A stretch of DNA of 64,000 nucleotides from Roseovarius indicus (GTDB taxonomy: Bacteria; Pseudomonadota; Alphaproteobacteria; Rhodobacterales; Rhodobacteraceae): assembly GCF_008728195.1 (NCBI RefSeq), contig NZ_CP031598.1, positions 3,038,001 to 3,102,000 of the forward strand, read 5' to 3'. Below, piece by piece: positions 43,529 through 51,599 of this stretch. Every line of letters begins with the position of its first letter. Positions within the stretch are counted from its first letter, which is position 1. The notes under the pieces are model-generated. The model was not told the origin of the DNA. It did not search any database and was given only the letters and a program-made list of their open reading frames with translations. The position numbers and the translations under genes are program-made.

Positions 43529-44746
43529 TCAGCTTTCGAAGGCTCGCGGTGCCACGACCTGTTCCATCAGGTTGTTGTCCCAATCGCCCTCGACGACGAA
43601 GTGCGCGGTTCCGCCCAGCATCGCGCCGATGATCAGGTTGTGGTTCACGTAGGCGTAGACGCCCGGCTGTTCGAAGGTGTACATGGCCGCCGCCGCGCTG
43701 CCGCCGCGGACGAACCAGGTTTCCATCCCGGTCAGCGGCGTATCGGTGAAGGAGCTTTCCCAGACATAGTTGCCATGTCCGCCGATCAGGTGCGGGCGGC
43801 TGTCCACGTTGCACGAGTTGTGCACCATCAGAACCGTCTCGCCGACCTTGGCCTTGAGCGCGTTCTCACCGGTCAGGGCGCCGACCGCGCCGTTGAACAC
43901 CTGGTGCGTCGGCACGAGAGACCGCATCGCCTCAAGACTGTCGGCATAGTCGTCGCCGGCGGCGTCGTAGGACTTGTAATCGCCGTTCTCATCCATCGGC
44001 AGGTAGTAATCCTGCTCGCCGATATAGGCGATGCTGTCATAGCGCAGCGGATTGCCCTGCGCGTCCTTCAGCCCGTCGCGCGGCAGCACCATGATGGCGC
44101 CGTTCATGCCGTGGGTCACGTGGTACGGGATCATCGCGCCACCCGGGGCACAGTGATAGGTGAAGCATCCCGGTTTCGTCGCCTTCCAGCGCAGCACGCA
44201 TTCCTCGCCCGGGTAGACATGGGTCAGGCCACCGCCGCCCAGCGCCCCCGTGGAGGCGTGGAAGTCGATGTTGTGCTCCATCATCGAATCCGCGGGGTTG
44301 CGCAGCGTCAGCTCGACCATGTCGCCCTCGTGGCAGATGATCAGCGGACCGGGAACCGAGCCATTGTAGGTCAGCGCCCAGACGCTGGCGCCGGTGTCCT
44401 CGTCGACGACCATCAGGCGTTCTTCGGTCACCATGGTGATCTCGATGATCTTGGGCCCGCCCGTCGCGACCTGTTCGTGTTCCGGGGCGAAGGGGGGCGC
44501 GACGAGCTCCTGCTTGACGCGGGTGTAGCCCGACAGATCGGCGGGTTTCGCGGTGCTGTCCGTGGTCTGTTCGGCCGACGCCTTGTGAAGGTTGCGCGAC
44601 ACCGCGTCAGCCCTGAGCGGCTGTTGCGGGCGACGGGCGGCCATGGCGCCCACGCCGGTCATGGCGGCGGCACCGGCAAGAAGCGACCCGCGCAGCACGT
44701 TGCGGCGGCTGGTGGGCATAAGGCCTGGGTTGATGAACTTGGTCAT
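43529..44746 (-). CDS. nirK: Copper-containing nitrite reductase NirK
   Basis: 405 residues, periplasmic homotrimer reducing nitrite to NO. A twin-arginine signal is present ([17 protein letters not shown]14-R15). Two cupredoxin domains: the type 1 copper ligands are in [19 protein letters not shown] (Cys, His, Met) and upstream EHNIDFHAS supplies type 1 and type 2 histidines; another type 2 histidine is in the C-terminal domain ([12 protein letters not shown]). The loop [16 protein letters not shown] is typical of class I NirK. Between pseudoazurin (54 bases upstream) and nirV in one operon; electrons probably come from that pseudoazurin. Confidence 0.97.
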   Translation of the reverse strand: MTKFINPGLMPTSRRNVLRGSLLAGAAAMTGVGAMAARRPQQPLRADAVSRNLHKASAEQTTDSTAKPADLSGYTRVKQELVAPPFAPEHEQVATGGPKIIEITMVTEERLMVVDEDTGASVWALTYNGSVPGPLIICHEGDMVELTLRNPADSMMEHNIDFHASTGALGGGGLTHVYPGEECVLRWKATKPGCFTYHCAPGGAMIPYHVTHGMNGAIMVLPRDGLKDAQGNPLRYDSIAYIGEQDYYLPMDENGDYKSYDAAGDDYADSLEAMRSLVPTHQVFNGAVGALTGENALKAKVGETVLMVHNSCNVDSRPHLIGGHGNYVWESSFTDTPLTGMETWFVRGGSAAAAMYTFEQPGVYAYVNHNLIIGAMLGGTAHFVVEGDWDNNLMEQVVAPRAFES

Positions 44747-44800
44747 TCTATCCTCCTTGGATTGGTGGGTGCGGCGGGCGATCCCGCGCGCACCGCCGGG

Positions 44801-45232
44801 TCACATGTTGTTGAGTTGATCTTCGAAACGGGCCTTGGCCTTTTTCGGCACGCGGCCTTCAAGGAAGCCGTCGGGCACCTCGACGTCGCCGACGGCGATG
44901 GTCATCACCATGCCCATGGCGTAGTGCGGCTTGCACAGCACGGCATAGACGCCCTCGGTGTCGAGCGTGACCTCGAACTCCTCGTTGATCTTGCCCTTGA
45001 AGCCCTCGGCCCCCTCGGGGATCATGTCCTTGGCGGTTTCGGCGTTGTGGCCCTTGTCGGCGGCGATGAACTTGATCGTATCGCCTGCCGCGGCCTGCAC
45101 GAAGGCGGGCTCGAACACCATGCGTTCGCCATCGGCGCCCTTGTTCAGCATCTTGACTTCGAATGTTTCGGCGAAGGCCGCGCCGCCCATCAGGGCTGCG
45201 AGTGCCAGGCCGGTTGCCAGTGTGCGGATCAT
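44801..45232 (-). CDS. paz: Pseudoazurin
   Basis: 143 residues. Periplasmic blue copper protein that carries electrons to nitrite reductase. Signal peptide MIRTLATGLALAALMGGAAFA, then a cupredoxin with all four copper ligands: His in DKGHNAET and Cys, His, Met in LCKPHYAMGM. It heads the paz-nirK-nirV operon; its ATG has GGAAGGAAAAACCG upstream. A -10-like TATCTT (45275-45270) lies 32 bases from the centre of the NnrR-type site at 45298-45311. Confidence 0.95.
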   Translation of the reverse strand: MIRTLATGLALAALMGGAAFAETFEVKMLNKGADGERMVFEPAFVQAAAGDTIKFIAADKGHNAETAKDMIPEGAEGFKGKINEEFEVTLDTEGVYAVLCKPHYAMGMVMTIAVGDVEVPDGFLEGRVPKKAKARFEDQLNNM

Positions 45233-45297
45233 CGGTTTTTCCTTCCAGATCGCTGTTTCGGTTGACTGAAAGATACCGTGCCCGCGCCACGCGTTTA

Positions 45298-45311
45298 TTG
45301 CGCTGGCACAA
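45298..45311. promoter_or_regulatory. NnrR/FNR-type binding site in the paz-nnrR divergent promoter
   Basis: TTGCGCTGGCACAA, centre 45304.5. With five following bases (ACTTC) it is identical to the site before norC. On the minus strand the -10 TATCTT puts the site at about -41.5, the standard class II position, for paz-nirK-nirV. On the plus strand TATCGT at 45335-45340 would place it near -42.5 for nnrR. Sequence is seen; binding is inferred. Confidence 0.75.
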
Positions 45312-45378
45312 ACTTCTGCGCGAAGACCTGAAAATATCGTGTTGGTGCGGTGCCGCGGAATGTGGCAGAACCCGCGAC

Positions 45379-46095
45379 ATGGAAGCCTCTCCCGCACGCA
45401 AGACCCTGCCACGGCTCGACGAGAGCCTGTTGACGCATTTGCCGCCCTTCTCGCGCCTCGAGAAACGGCAGATCCGCAGGATTCTCGATCAGGCGTCGTC
45501 CCGGCGCTACGACGCGGGCGTGGCGATCTTCCAGGAGGGGCATCCGGCGGAACGTTTCTTCATGCTGCTCGACGGCTATGTCCGTGTCGTGCGCATCACG
45601 GCCACGGGCGAGCAGGTCACGGCATTGCACATCCCGCCGGGCCAGCTGATCGGCATCGCCCGCGCCATCGGGCGGGATACCTATCCCGCGACAGCGATGA
45701 CCGCGTCGGAATCGCTTGCGCTCAGCTGGCCGATGCACCTGTGGGACAACTTCGTCGCGGAATACGACGGCTTTGCCACCGAAAGCTACAAGACGCTCGG
45801 CCAGCGGCTCGGCGAGGTGCAGAACAAGATCGTGGAAATGGCCACGCAGCAGGTCGAGCAGCGTGTCGCCAACGCGCTTCTGCGCCTGGTCAACCAGACG
45901 GGACGCAAGGTCGAGAACGGGATCGAGATAGATTTCCCGATCACCCGGCAGGACCTGTCCGAACTGACCGCAACCACCCTGCACACGGTCAGCCGGCTTC
46001 TCAGCGGCTGGGAAAAACAGGGGCTTGTCGAAAGCCGGCGCAAGCGTATCGTCGTGCGCGATCCGCATGCGCTGGTCGTGCTCAGCCAGAAGTAA
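45379..46095 (+). CDS. nnrR: Crp/Fnr-family nitric-oxide-responsive regulator NnrR
   Basis: 238 residues. cNMP-binding-type domain at about 25-145 (FSRLEKRQIRRILDQA, GVAIFQEGHPAERFFMLLDG), a dimerisation helix, and a C-terminal HTH with recognition helix in ITRQDLSELTATTLHTVSRLLS. The absence of the four N-terminal cysteines of FNR means no oxygen-labile Fe-S cluster, as in NnrR/DNR regulators that respond to NO. Position between the nir and nor operons matches R. sphaeroides nnrR. A longer frame upstream exists but this ATG fits the family. Confidence 0.88.
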   Translation: MEASPARKTLPRLDESLLTHLPPFSRLEKRQIRRILDQASSRRYDAGVAIFQEGHPAERFFMLLDGYVRVVRITATGEQVTALHIPPGQLIGIARAIGRDTYPATAMTASESLALSWPMHLWDNFVAEYDGFATESYKTLGQRLGEVQNKIVEMATQQVEQRVANALLRLVNQTGRKVENGIEIDFPITRQDLSELTATTLHTVSRLLSGWEKQGLVESRRKRIVVRDPHALVVLSQK

Positions 46096-46314
46096 TCAGC
46101 CTCTCGACCGCTCCGCCGCCTGCCTGAGTTCCGCGAGGAAATCCTCCTCGTCCAGGTGATACTCGGCACAGGCATCGGTGACGGTGTGAAACGGGCTGAT
46201 GAGACACCCGACGCACAGCATCTTGTGTCGCACGAAGACCGGGATCGTCTGCGGCCATCTCGTCATCAGGTCGGCCAGCGGCAGATCGGGGTCGTCCAGG
46301 CGGGGGCGAGCCAT
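46096..46314 (-). CDS. DUF1858 domain protein (hybrid-cluster-associated redox disulfide type)
   Basis: 72 residues. The DUF1858 fold has a single conserved motif, here VRHKMLCVGCLISPFHTV with CVGC near residue 34, a thiol pair suited to redox chemistry or metal binding. Such proteins accompany nitrosative-stress and denitrification genes. It stops directly against nnrR (end to end, convergent) and its promoter faces norC, sharing the NnrR-type site. Function unknown. Confidence 0.85.
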   Translation of the reverse strand: MARPRLDDPDLPLADLMTRWPQTIPVFVRHKMLCVGCLISPFHTVTDACAEYHLDEEDFLAELRQAAERSRG

Positions 46315-46363
46315 AAGGTGTCTCCTTTCAACGATCACCCTACCCGGCCAATCCCGCCGAACT

Positions 46364-46377
46364 TTGCGCTGGCACAA
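46364..46377. promoter_or_regulatory. NnrR/FNR-type binding site in the norC promoter
   Basis: TTGCGCTGGCACAA, centre 46370.5. A -10-like TACGAA at 46400-46405 is 32 bases away, putting the site at -41.5 for norCBQD. The DUF1858 gene on the other strand begins 50 bases away. The 19 bases TTGCGCTGGCACAAACTTC are identical to those at 45298. Confidence 0.78.
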
Positions 46378-46435
46378 ACTTCGGCTTCGGAGGTGCGGCT
46401 ACGAATGGGCATCCCGCTTTCAAGGAGGCCCGAAC

Positions 46436-46888
46436 ATGGCTGAAATTCTCACGAAATCCCGGGCGCGAAACATCTTCTACGGGGGCTCGATCTTCTTCGT
46501 CGTGGTCTTCGTGGCGATGACCGTCCACTCGCACCGCTACGTGGTGCAAACCTCGACCGCCGGCATGCCGCTGAGCGAAGAGGTCGTTCACGGCAAGCAC
46601 GTGTGGGAGGAACATTCCTGCATCAACTGCCACAGCCTGCACGGCGAAGGCGCCTATTTCGCGCCGGAGCTTGGCAACGTCACGACCCGCTGGGGCGTGC
46701 AGGACAGCCCCGACGACGCGTTCTGGATGCTCAAGGGCTGGATCGAAAGCCAGCCGAGCGGCATCGAAGGGCGCCGCCAGATGCCGCGCTACGACCTCAG
46801 CGACGAGGACATCCGCGCCCTGTCGGAATTCCTCCGCTGGGCCGATCAGACAGACACCCAGGGCTGGCCGCCCAATGACGCCGGATAA
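46436..46888 (+). CDS. norC: Nitric oxide reductase cytochrome c subunit NorC
   Basis: 150 residues. One N-terminal membrane anchor (residues ~13-33), a periplasmic domain with a single heme site CINCH near residue 62 and the distal methionine in RRQMPRYDLSDEDI. It passes electrons to NorB. CAAGGAGGCC precedes the ATG. First gene of norCBQD. Confidence 0.96.
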   Translation: MAEILTKSRARNIFYGGSIFFVVVFVAMTVHSHRYVVQTSTAGMPLSEEVVHGKHVWEEHSCINCHSLHGEGAYFAPELGNVTTRWGVQDSPDDAFWMLKGWIESQPSGIEGRRQMPRYDLSDEDIRALSEFLRWADQTDTQGWPPNDAG

Positions 46889-46900
46889 GGAGGCGAACCA

Positions 46901-48250
46901 ATGAAATACGAATCTCAGAAAGTGGCGTACTGGTATATCCTGGCCGCCCTTGCCCTTTTCGGCATCCAGGTGCTGGGCGGGCTGCTGGCGGGCTGGGTCT
47001 ACGTCTCGCCCAATTTCCTGTCCGAGTTGCTGCCCTTCAACGTGATCCGGATGATCCACACCAACGCGCTGATCGTCTGGCTTCTGCTGGGCTTCTTCGC
47101 GGCGGCCTATTTCCTCGTGCCCGAAGAATCGGAGCGCGAGATCTGGTCGCCGAAGCTGGCCTATCTTCAGCTCATCATCCTGCTGGTGGGCACGCTGGGC
47201 GCGGTCGGGTCCTACCTTGTCGGTATCCATGGCGGGCGCGAGTTCCTCGAACAGCCCCTCTGGGTCAAGTTCGGCATCCTCGTCGCCGCGGTCATCTTCC
47301 TCGTGAACATCTCGATGACGGTGTTGTCGGGCAAGAGAACGGCGATCACCAACGTCTTGCTGATGGGCCTGTGGCTTTTGTCGCTGCTCTGGGTCTTCGC
47401 CTTCATCAACCCGGACAACCTGAGCCTCGACAAGATGTACTGGTGGTTCGTCGTCCACCTGTGGGTGGAGGCGACCTGGGAGCTGGTGATGGCCGCGATC
47501 CTGGCCTTCCTGCTGCTGAAGCTGACGGGCGTCGACCGCGAGGTGGTGGAGAAATGGCTCTATGTCATCGTCGCCACGGCGCTTTTCTCGGGCATTCTCG
47601 GCACCGGGCACCACTTCTACTGGATCGGCCTGCCGGGCTACTGGCAGTGGGTCGGCTCGATCTTCTCGACCTTCGAGGTGATCCCGTTCTTCCTGATGAT
47701 GTCCTTTGCCTTCGTCATGGTCTGGAAGGGCCGCAAGAACCACCCGAACAAGGCGGCCCTGCTGTGGTCGCTGGGGTCCTCCACCGTCGCCTTCTTCGGC
47801 GCGGGCGTCTGGGGCTTCCTGCATACGCTGCACGGGGTGAACTTCTACAGCCACGGCACGCAGATCACCGCGGCCCACGGCCACCTTGCCTTCTACGGCG
47901 CCTACGTGGCGCTGAACCTGGCGGTCTTCACCTATGCCATGCCGATGCTGCGCCAGCGTGCGCCCTACAACCAGGTGCTGAACATGGCCAGCTTCTGGCT
48001 GATGACCGGGGGGATGGCCTTCATGACCTTCGTGCTGACCTTCGCCGGCACCATCCAGACGCATATGCAGCGCGTGGTGGGCGACTACTACATGGACGTG
48101 CAGGACAGCCTCTCGGTCTTCTACCTGATGCGCTTCGGCGCCGGGGCGGCCGTGGTGATCGGCGCGCTTCTCTTCATCTACTCGATGCTGGTCGTGCGGC
48201 GGCGCGAGGTCATCGCCCCCGGCCCCGCCAACCCTGTTCCGGGAGAATGA
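46901..48250 (+). CDS. norB: Nitric oxide reductase catalytic subunit NorB (cNOR)
   Basis: 449 residues, about 12 membrane helices, a heme-copper oxidase relative that reduces two NO to N2O. Heme and FeB ligands are visible: MIHTNALIVWLL near residue 50 (low-spin heme b), HLWVEATWELVM near residue 187 (histidine and glutamates of the FeB site), GTGHHFYWIG near residue 237 (FeB histidines), and FYSHGTQITAAHGHLAFYGAY near residue 315 (heme b and b3). Twelve bases separate it from norC. Confidence 0.97.
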   Translation: MKYESQKVAYWYILAALALFGIQVLGGLLAGWVYVSPNFLSELLPFNVIRMIHTNALIVWLLLGFFAAAYFLVPEESEREIWSPKLAYLQLIILLVGTLGAVGSYLVGIHGGREFLEQPLWVKFGILVAAVIFLVNISMTVLSGKRTAITNVLLMGLWLLSLLWVFAFINPDNLSLDKMYWWFVVHLWVEATWELVMAAILAFLLLKLTGVDREVVEKWLYVIVATALFSGILGTGHHFYWIGLPGYWQWVGSIFSTFEVIPFFLMMSFAFVMVWKGRKNHPNKAALLWSLGSSTVAFFGAGVWGFLHTLHGVNFYSHGTQITAAHGHLAFYGAYVALNLAVFTYAMPMLRQRAPYNQVLNMASFWLMTGGMAFMTFVLTFAGTIQTHMQRVVGDYYMDVQDSLSVFYLMRFGAGAAVVIGALLFIYSMLVVRRREVIAPGPANPVPGE

Positions 48251-48253
48251 GCG

Positions 48254-49048
48254 ATGAACATGGAAAACAAGCCCACCCTGCCGTTCTACCAGCCCACGGG
48301 CCGCGAATGCGACCTGTTCGAGACGGCCCAAGACAACGGTTTGCCCCTTCTTCTGAAGGGGCCGACCGGCTGCGGCAAGACGCGCTTCGTCGAGCATATG
48401 GCGGCGCGTCTGGGCAAGCCGCTCCATACCGTGGCCTGCCATGACGACCTGTCAGCCGCCGACCTGATCGGGCGCTACCTGCTCAAGGGCGGCGAGACGG
48501 TCTGGGTCGATGGCCCGCTCACCCGCGCCGTGCGCGAGGGCGGCATCTGTTACCTCGACGAGGTGGTCGAGGCGCGCAAGGACGTCACCGTGGTGTTGCA
48601 CCCGCTGACCGACACCCGCCGAACCCTGATGATCGACCGGACGGGCGAGGAGCTGGTGGCGCCCGCGGGCTTCATGCTGGTGGCGTCCTACAACCCGGGC
48701 TACCAGAACGTGCTCAAGCGGCTGAAACCCTCCACCCGGCAACGGTTCCTGTCGATCAGTTTCGACTTTCCCGATCCGGAAACCGAGATCGCCGTGGTCG
48801 CCGCCGAAAGCCGGCTGGAGCCGGGGCGCGTCGCGCCGCTGGTGCGGCTGGCCGGGCATATCCGGCGGCTGTCGGGCATGGACCTCGAGGAAGGCGTCTC
48901 GACCCGCCTGCTGATCTATGCCGCGACGCTGATGGCGGGGGGGATGGGTGTCATCCAGGCGCTGGAGGCGGCCATCATCGAACCGCTCAGCGACGAGCCG
49001 GACGTGCAGCAGGCGCTGCGCGACCTCGTCGCGACGATCTACGGGTAA
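48254..49048 (+). CDS. norQ: NorQ, MoxR-type AAA+ ATPase for nitric oxide reductase assembly
   Basis: 264 residues. Walker A LLKGPTGCGKTRFVEH near residue 36, Walker B ICYLDEVVEA near residue 98, sensor VASYNPGYQ near residue 141. NorQ works with NorD to insert the FeB iron into NorB (shown for Paracoccus NorQD). Three bases after norB. Confidence 0.94.
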   Translation: MNMENKPTLPFYQPTGRECDLFETAQDNGLPLLLKGPTGCGKTRFVEHMAARLGKPLHTVACHDDLSAADLIGRYLLKGGETVWVDGPLTRAVREGGICYLDEVVEARKDVTVVLHPLTDTRRTLMIDRTGEELVAPAGFMLVASYNPGYQNVLKRLKPSTRQRFLSISFDFPDPETEIAVVAAESRLEPGRVAPLVRLAGHIRRLSGMDLEEGVSTRLLIYAATLMAGGMGVIQALEAAIIEPLSDEPDVQQALRDLVATIYG

Positions 49049-49053
49049 GCGCC

Positions 49054-50937
49054 ATGCACCTTCTCGATCTCATGGAACCGGAAGAGACCGTCGGCAACCT
49101 CTGGCACGACATGGCCAGCCGGATCGGTGCCGAGGTGAGCTACCCGCAGGCGGGCGTCGCGCTCGCCTCGGTCCGGCCGAGCCTCGCGGTGCTGTTTCGC
49201 TCACTGGGCGGCGCGCCGGGGGTGGAGCTGTCCGAGGCCACGGCGACGCTGGTCCGGCACCGTCGGCACCTCCGGCGCAAGCTGGGGGCCGAGCGGGACC
49301 ATGAATGGGTGGCCCGGTTCGACGGCGAACGCCTGGCCCTGCCGCCCTTCATCGCCGCCTTCCCCGACCCCGAGCTGAACCGGTCCGCCTATTTCTGGCT
49401 GACCGCGCTGGCGGCCTGCTCGGATATCGCGGCCTTCGACTTTGCGGTGGATGGCCCCGCCCTCGACTGCGCCCAGATCCGTGCCAACATGGCGGCGGCG
49501 GACGCCGCCTATGCCGCCTGCCCCGGCCTGCGGCAAAGCTATGCCCGGATGGCCCGGATCTGTGCCGAGGCGCGCCCCAACGTCCTGCGCCCCGCACAGG
49601 AAGCGGCGATGGAAGCCGCCATCCTGGATCAACTCTGCGGGGTCGGGCCCGCCCTTGCGCCGGCCCCTGCCGCACGCGGCTACATGCCGGCGGCCCCGGT
49701 GCCGATCTGGCTGCGCTTTGCCACCCCCGGCTCGGGCACAGCAGCGGGGGACGAACAGGCCGATCCGGCCGCGCCACCTCCGACCGCCGCGCATACCAGC
49801 CGCAAGCTGGGCGAGCGCAAGGACCAGGATCAGCAGAACCGCAAGGACAGCTTCATCATCCACCGGTTCGAGTCGATCCTGTCCTGGGTCGAGTCGATGA
49901 ACATCAACCGCAGCGTCGACGATGACGACGACGAGAACGCCCAGAAGGCCGCCGACGACCAGGACCGGATTACCCTGTCGAAGCAGGATCGCAAGGCCGC
50001 GACCCGCCTGCGCCTGCATCTCGACCTGTCGCCCGCCGATGCCGATCACGAGGCGCTGGCCGGGGATTACACCTATCCCGAATGGAACCACCGCAGCCGC
50101 AGCTACATGCCCGGTCACTGCCGCGTGCTGGACGCGCCGGCACGTCCGGGTGCCACGCCTTTCGAGCCCAATGCGCGGCGCATGCGCGAGGTCCGCCGCC
50201 AGTTCGAGGCGCTGCGCCCGCGGCGGATCCTGCAACCGCGGCAGGTGGACGGCACCGAGCTCGACCTCGATGCCCTGCTGACGGCCCGCGCCGACCTGGC
50301 GGCGACCGGGCGCGGCTCGGACCGGATCTGGCAATCGGCCCGCCAGACCGAGCGGGACCTGTCCGTGGCCTTCCTGATCGACACCTCGCGTTCCACCGAG
50401 GCCGCCATCGGCGACACCTCGGTGATCGAGGTCGCGCGGGAGGCGATGGCGGCACTCGCCGGCGGCATCGACGCGGCGGGCGACCGGCTGGGCATCTGGG
50501 GGTTCTCCTCCCTGCGCCGCGACCGCGTGTTCCTGACCCGCTGCAAGGGCTTCGACGCCGCCATGTCACCGGACATCACCGCCAATATCGGCGCGCTGAG
50601 CCCCGGCCACTACACCCGTCTCGGTGCCGCGATCCGCCATGTCAGCGCCCAGCTGGCCGACCAGCCGAGCGCCCGCAAGCTGCTGATCGTGCTGACCGAC
50701 GGCAAGCCCAACGACCTGGACCATTACGAAGGCCAGCACGGTATCGAGGACAGCCACATGGCCGTGCGCGAGGCCCGCAATGCAGGGCAAAGCCTGCATG
50801 GCATCATCATCGACGAGGACGGCCAGGACTGGTTCGCCCGCATCTTCGGGCGTGGCGGTTTTACCCTCCTGCCCGATCCCGAACGCCTGACACGGGCCCT
50901 GCCCGACATCTACCGCACCCTCACACAGGAGACCTGA
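49054..50937 (+). CDS. norD: NorD, VWA-domain protein for nitric oxide reductase activation
   Basis: 627 residues. A helical N-terminal part, an acidic linker (SVDDDDDENAQKAADDQDR near residue 290) and a C-terminal von Willebrand A domain: MIDAS motif LIDTSRSTE near residue 442 (DxSxS pattern) and the conserved LIVLTDGKPND near residue 546. Partner of NorQ. The stop is followed one base later by the next start. Confidence 0.94.
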   Translation: MHLLDLMEPEETVGNLWHDMASRIGAEVSYPQAGVALASVRPSLAVLFRSLGGAPGVELSEATATLVRHRRHLRRKLGAERDHEWVARFDGERLALPPFIAAFPDPELNRSAYFWLTALAACSDIAAFDFAVDGPALDCAQIRANMAAADAAYAACPGLRQSYARMARICAEARPNVLRPAQEAAMEAAILDQLCGVGPALAPAPAARGYMPAAPVPIWLRFATPGSGTAAGDEQADPAAPPPTAAHTSRKLGERKDQDQQNRKDSFIIHRFESILSWVESMNINRSVDDDDDENAQKAADDQDRITLSKQDRKAATRLRLHLDLSPADADHEALAGDYTYPEWNHRSRSYMPGHCRVLDAPARPGATPFEPNARRMREVRRQFEALRPRRILQPRQVDGTELDLDALLTARADLAATGRGSDRIWQSARQTERDLSVAFLIDTSRSTEAAIGDTSVIEVAREAMAALAGGIDAAGDRLGIWGFSSLRRDRVFLTRCKGFDAAMSPDITANIGALSPGHYTRLGAAIRHVSAQLADQPSARKLLIVLTDGKPNDLDHYEGQHGIEDSHMAVREARNAGQSLHGIIIDEDGQDWFARIFGRGGFTLLPDPERLTRALPDIYRTLTQET

Positions 50938-50938
50938 C

Positions 50939-51115
50939 ATGCGCAGACTGATCCTTCCCCTCGCCACGCTCTTCGCCTCGCCCGCCGTTGCCAAAAGCTT
51001 CGACCGGCCGATCCCGCAGGCCCAGTCGGCCACCGCCGAATTCTGGTACGCGATGGCCTGCATCGCGCTGATCGCGTCCATGGTCGCGGTTCAGCGACTG
51101 GTGTCCCGGCGATGA
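50939..51115 (+). CDS. Small membrane protein downstream of norD
   Basis: 58 residues, below the usual annotation cutoff. Signal-peptide-like start (MRRLILPLATLFASPAVA-KS), a short linker and a second hydrophobic helix (about 37-53). Its ATG is one base after the norD stop and its TGA overlaps the next ATG, so it is built into the nor operon. It could be an accessory subunit (NorE/NorF-like position); no family recognised. Confidence 0.65.
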   Translation: MRRLILPLATLFASPAVAKSFDRPIPQAQSATAEFWYAMACIALIASMVAVQRLVSRR

Positions 51116-51348
51116 CCCGGGGATGGCCCACCCGGCGCATCGCGCTGGCGCTCTACCCGTTCGGGGCCGGGGCGGCGGCGGTGAACGTCTTCTTCGCCTC
51201 GCTGATCTTCAGCTGGGTCGGCGGGCCGGTCGCCTCGACGGCCTGGTCGCTGGGGCTGGGCTGTCTCATCGGCGCACCGGCGACGTGGTACTTCGCGCGG
51301 CATATCCGTCACCTGATGGACGTGGCCGACGGAAGCGAGGCGTCATGA
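51112..51348 (+). CDS. Small two-helix membrane protein of the nor-nnrS operon
   Basis: 78 residues with hydrophobic segments at about 10-36 and 42-60 and a charged end. ATGA overlap with the gene before and ATG overlap after (cgtcATGAgg). Position matches small orfs between norD and nnrS in other Rhodobacterales. Function unknown. Confidence 0.7.
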   Translation: MTRGWPTRRIALALYPFGAGAAAVNVFFASLIFSWVGGPVASTAWSLGLGCLIGAPATWYFARHIRHLMDVADGSEAS

Positions 51349-51599
51349 GGATCGACATGCGAACCGGCCGGCCCACCATCGACGCAACCGACCTTGCCGG
51401 CCTTCTGAACCTGACACCGGACGAGGTGCGGGACCGGATGCGCGCCGGCCGGATTACATCGAGGCTGGAGATCGGCACCGACGACGACTTCGGCAGAATG
51501 CGGCTCAGCTTCTTTCACGAAGACATGCGCGTGCGCCTGACCTGTTCCGAGGACGGAACGGTGCTCAAGAGCCTGCGCAGCAGAACAGGATCAAGATGA
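51345..51599 (+). CDS. Small soluble protein, probably DUF6522 family
   Basis: 84 residues, no membrane segment: IDATDLAGLLNLTPDEVRDRMRAGRITSR followed by a strand-rich half (DFGRMRLSFFHEDMRVRLTC) and a basic tail. Start overlaps the previous stop; stop overlaps the nnrS start. DUF6522 proteins occur beside nor and nnrS genes. The family name is given with moderate certainty; function unknown. Confidence 0.65.
   Translation: MRIDMRTGRPTIDATDLAGLLNLTPDEVRDRMRAGRITSRLEIGTDDDFGRMRLSFFHEDMRVRLTCSEDGTVLKSLRSRTGSR

Noticed and set aside
43512..43814. 101-residue N-terminal extension of nirV
   Set aside because: It overlaps the nirK coding end out of frame and has low-complexity composition; the ATG at 43511 gives a normal membrane anchor.
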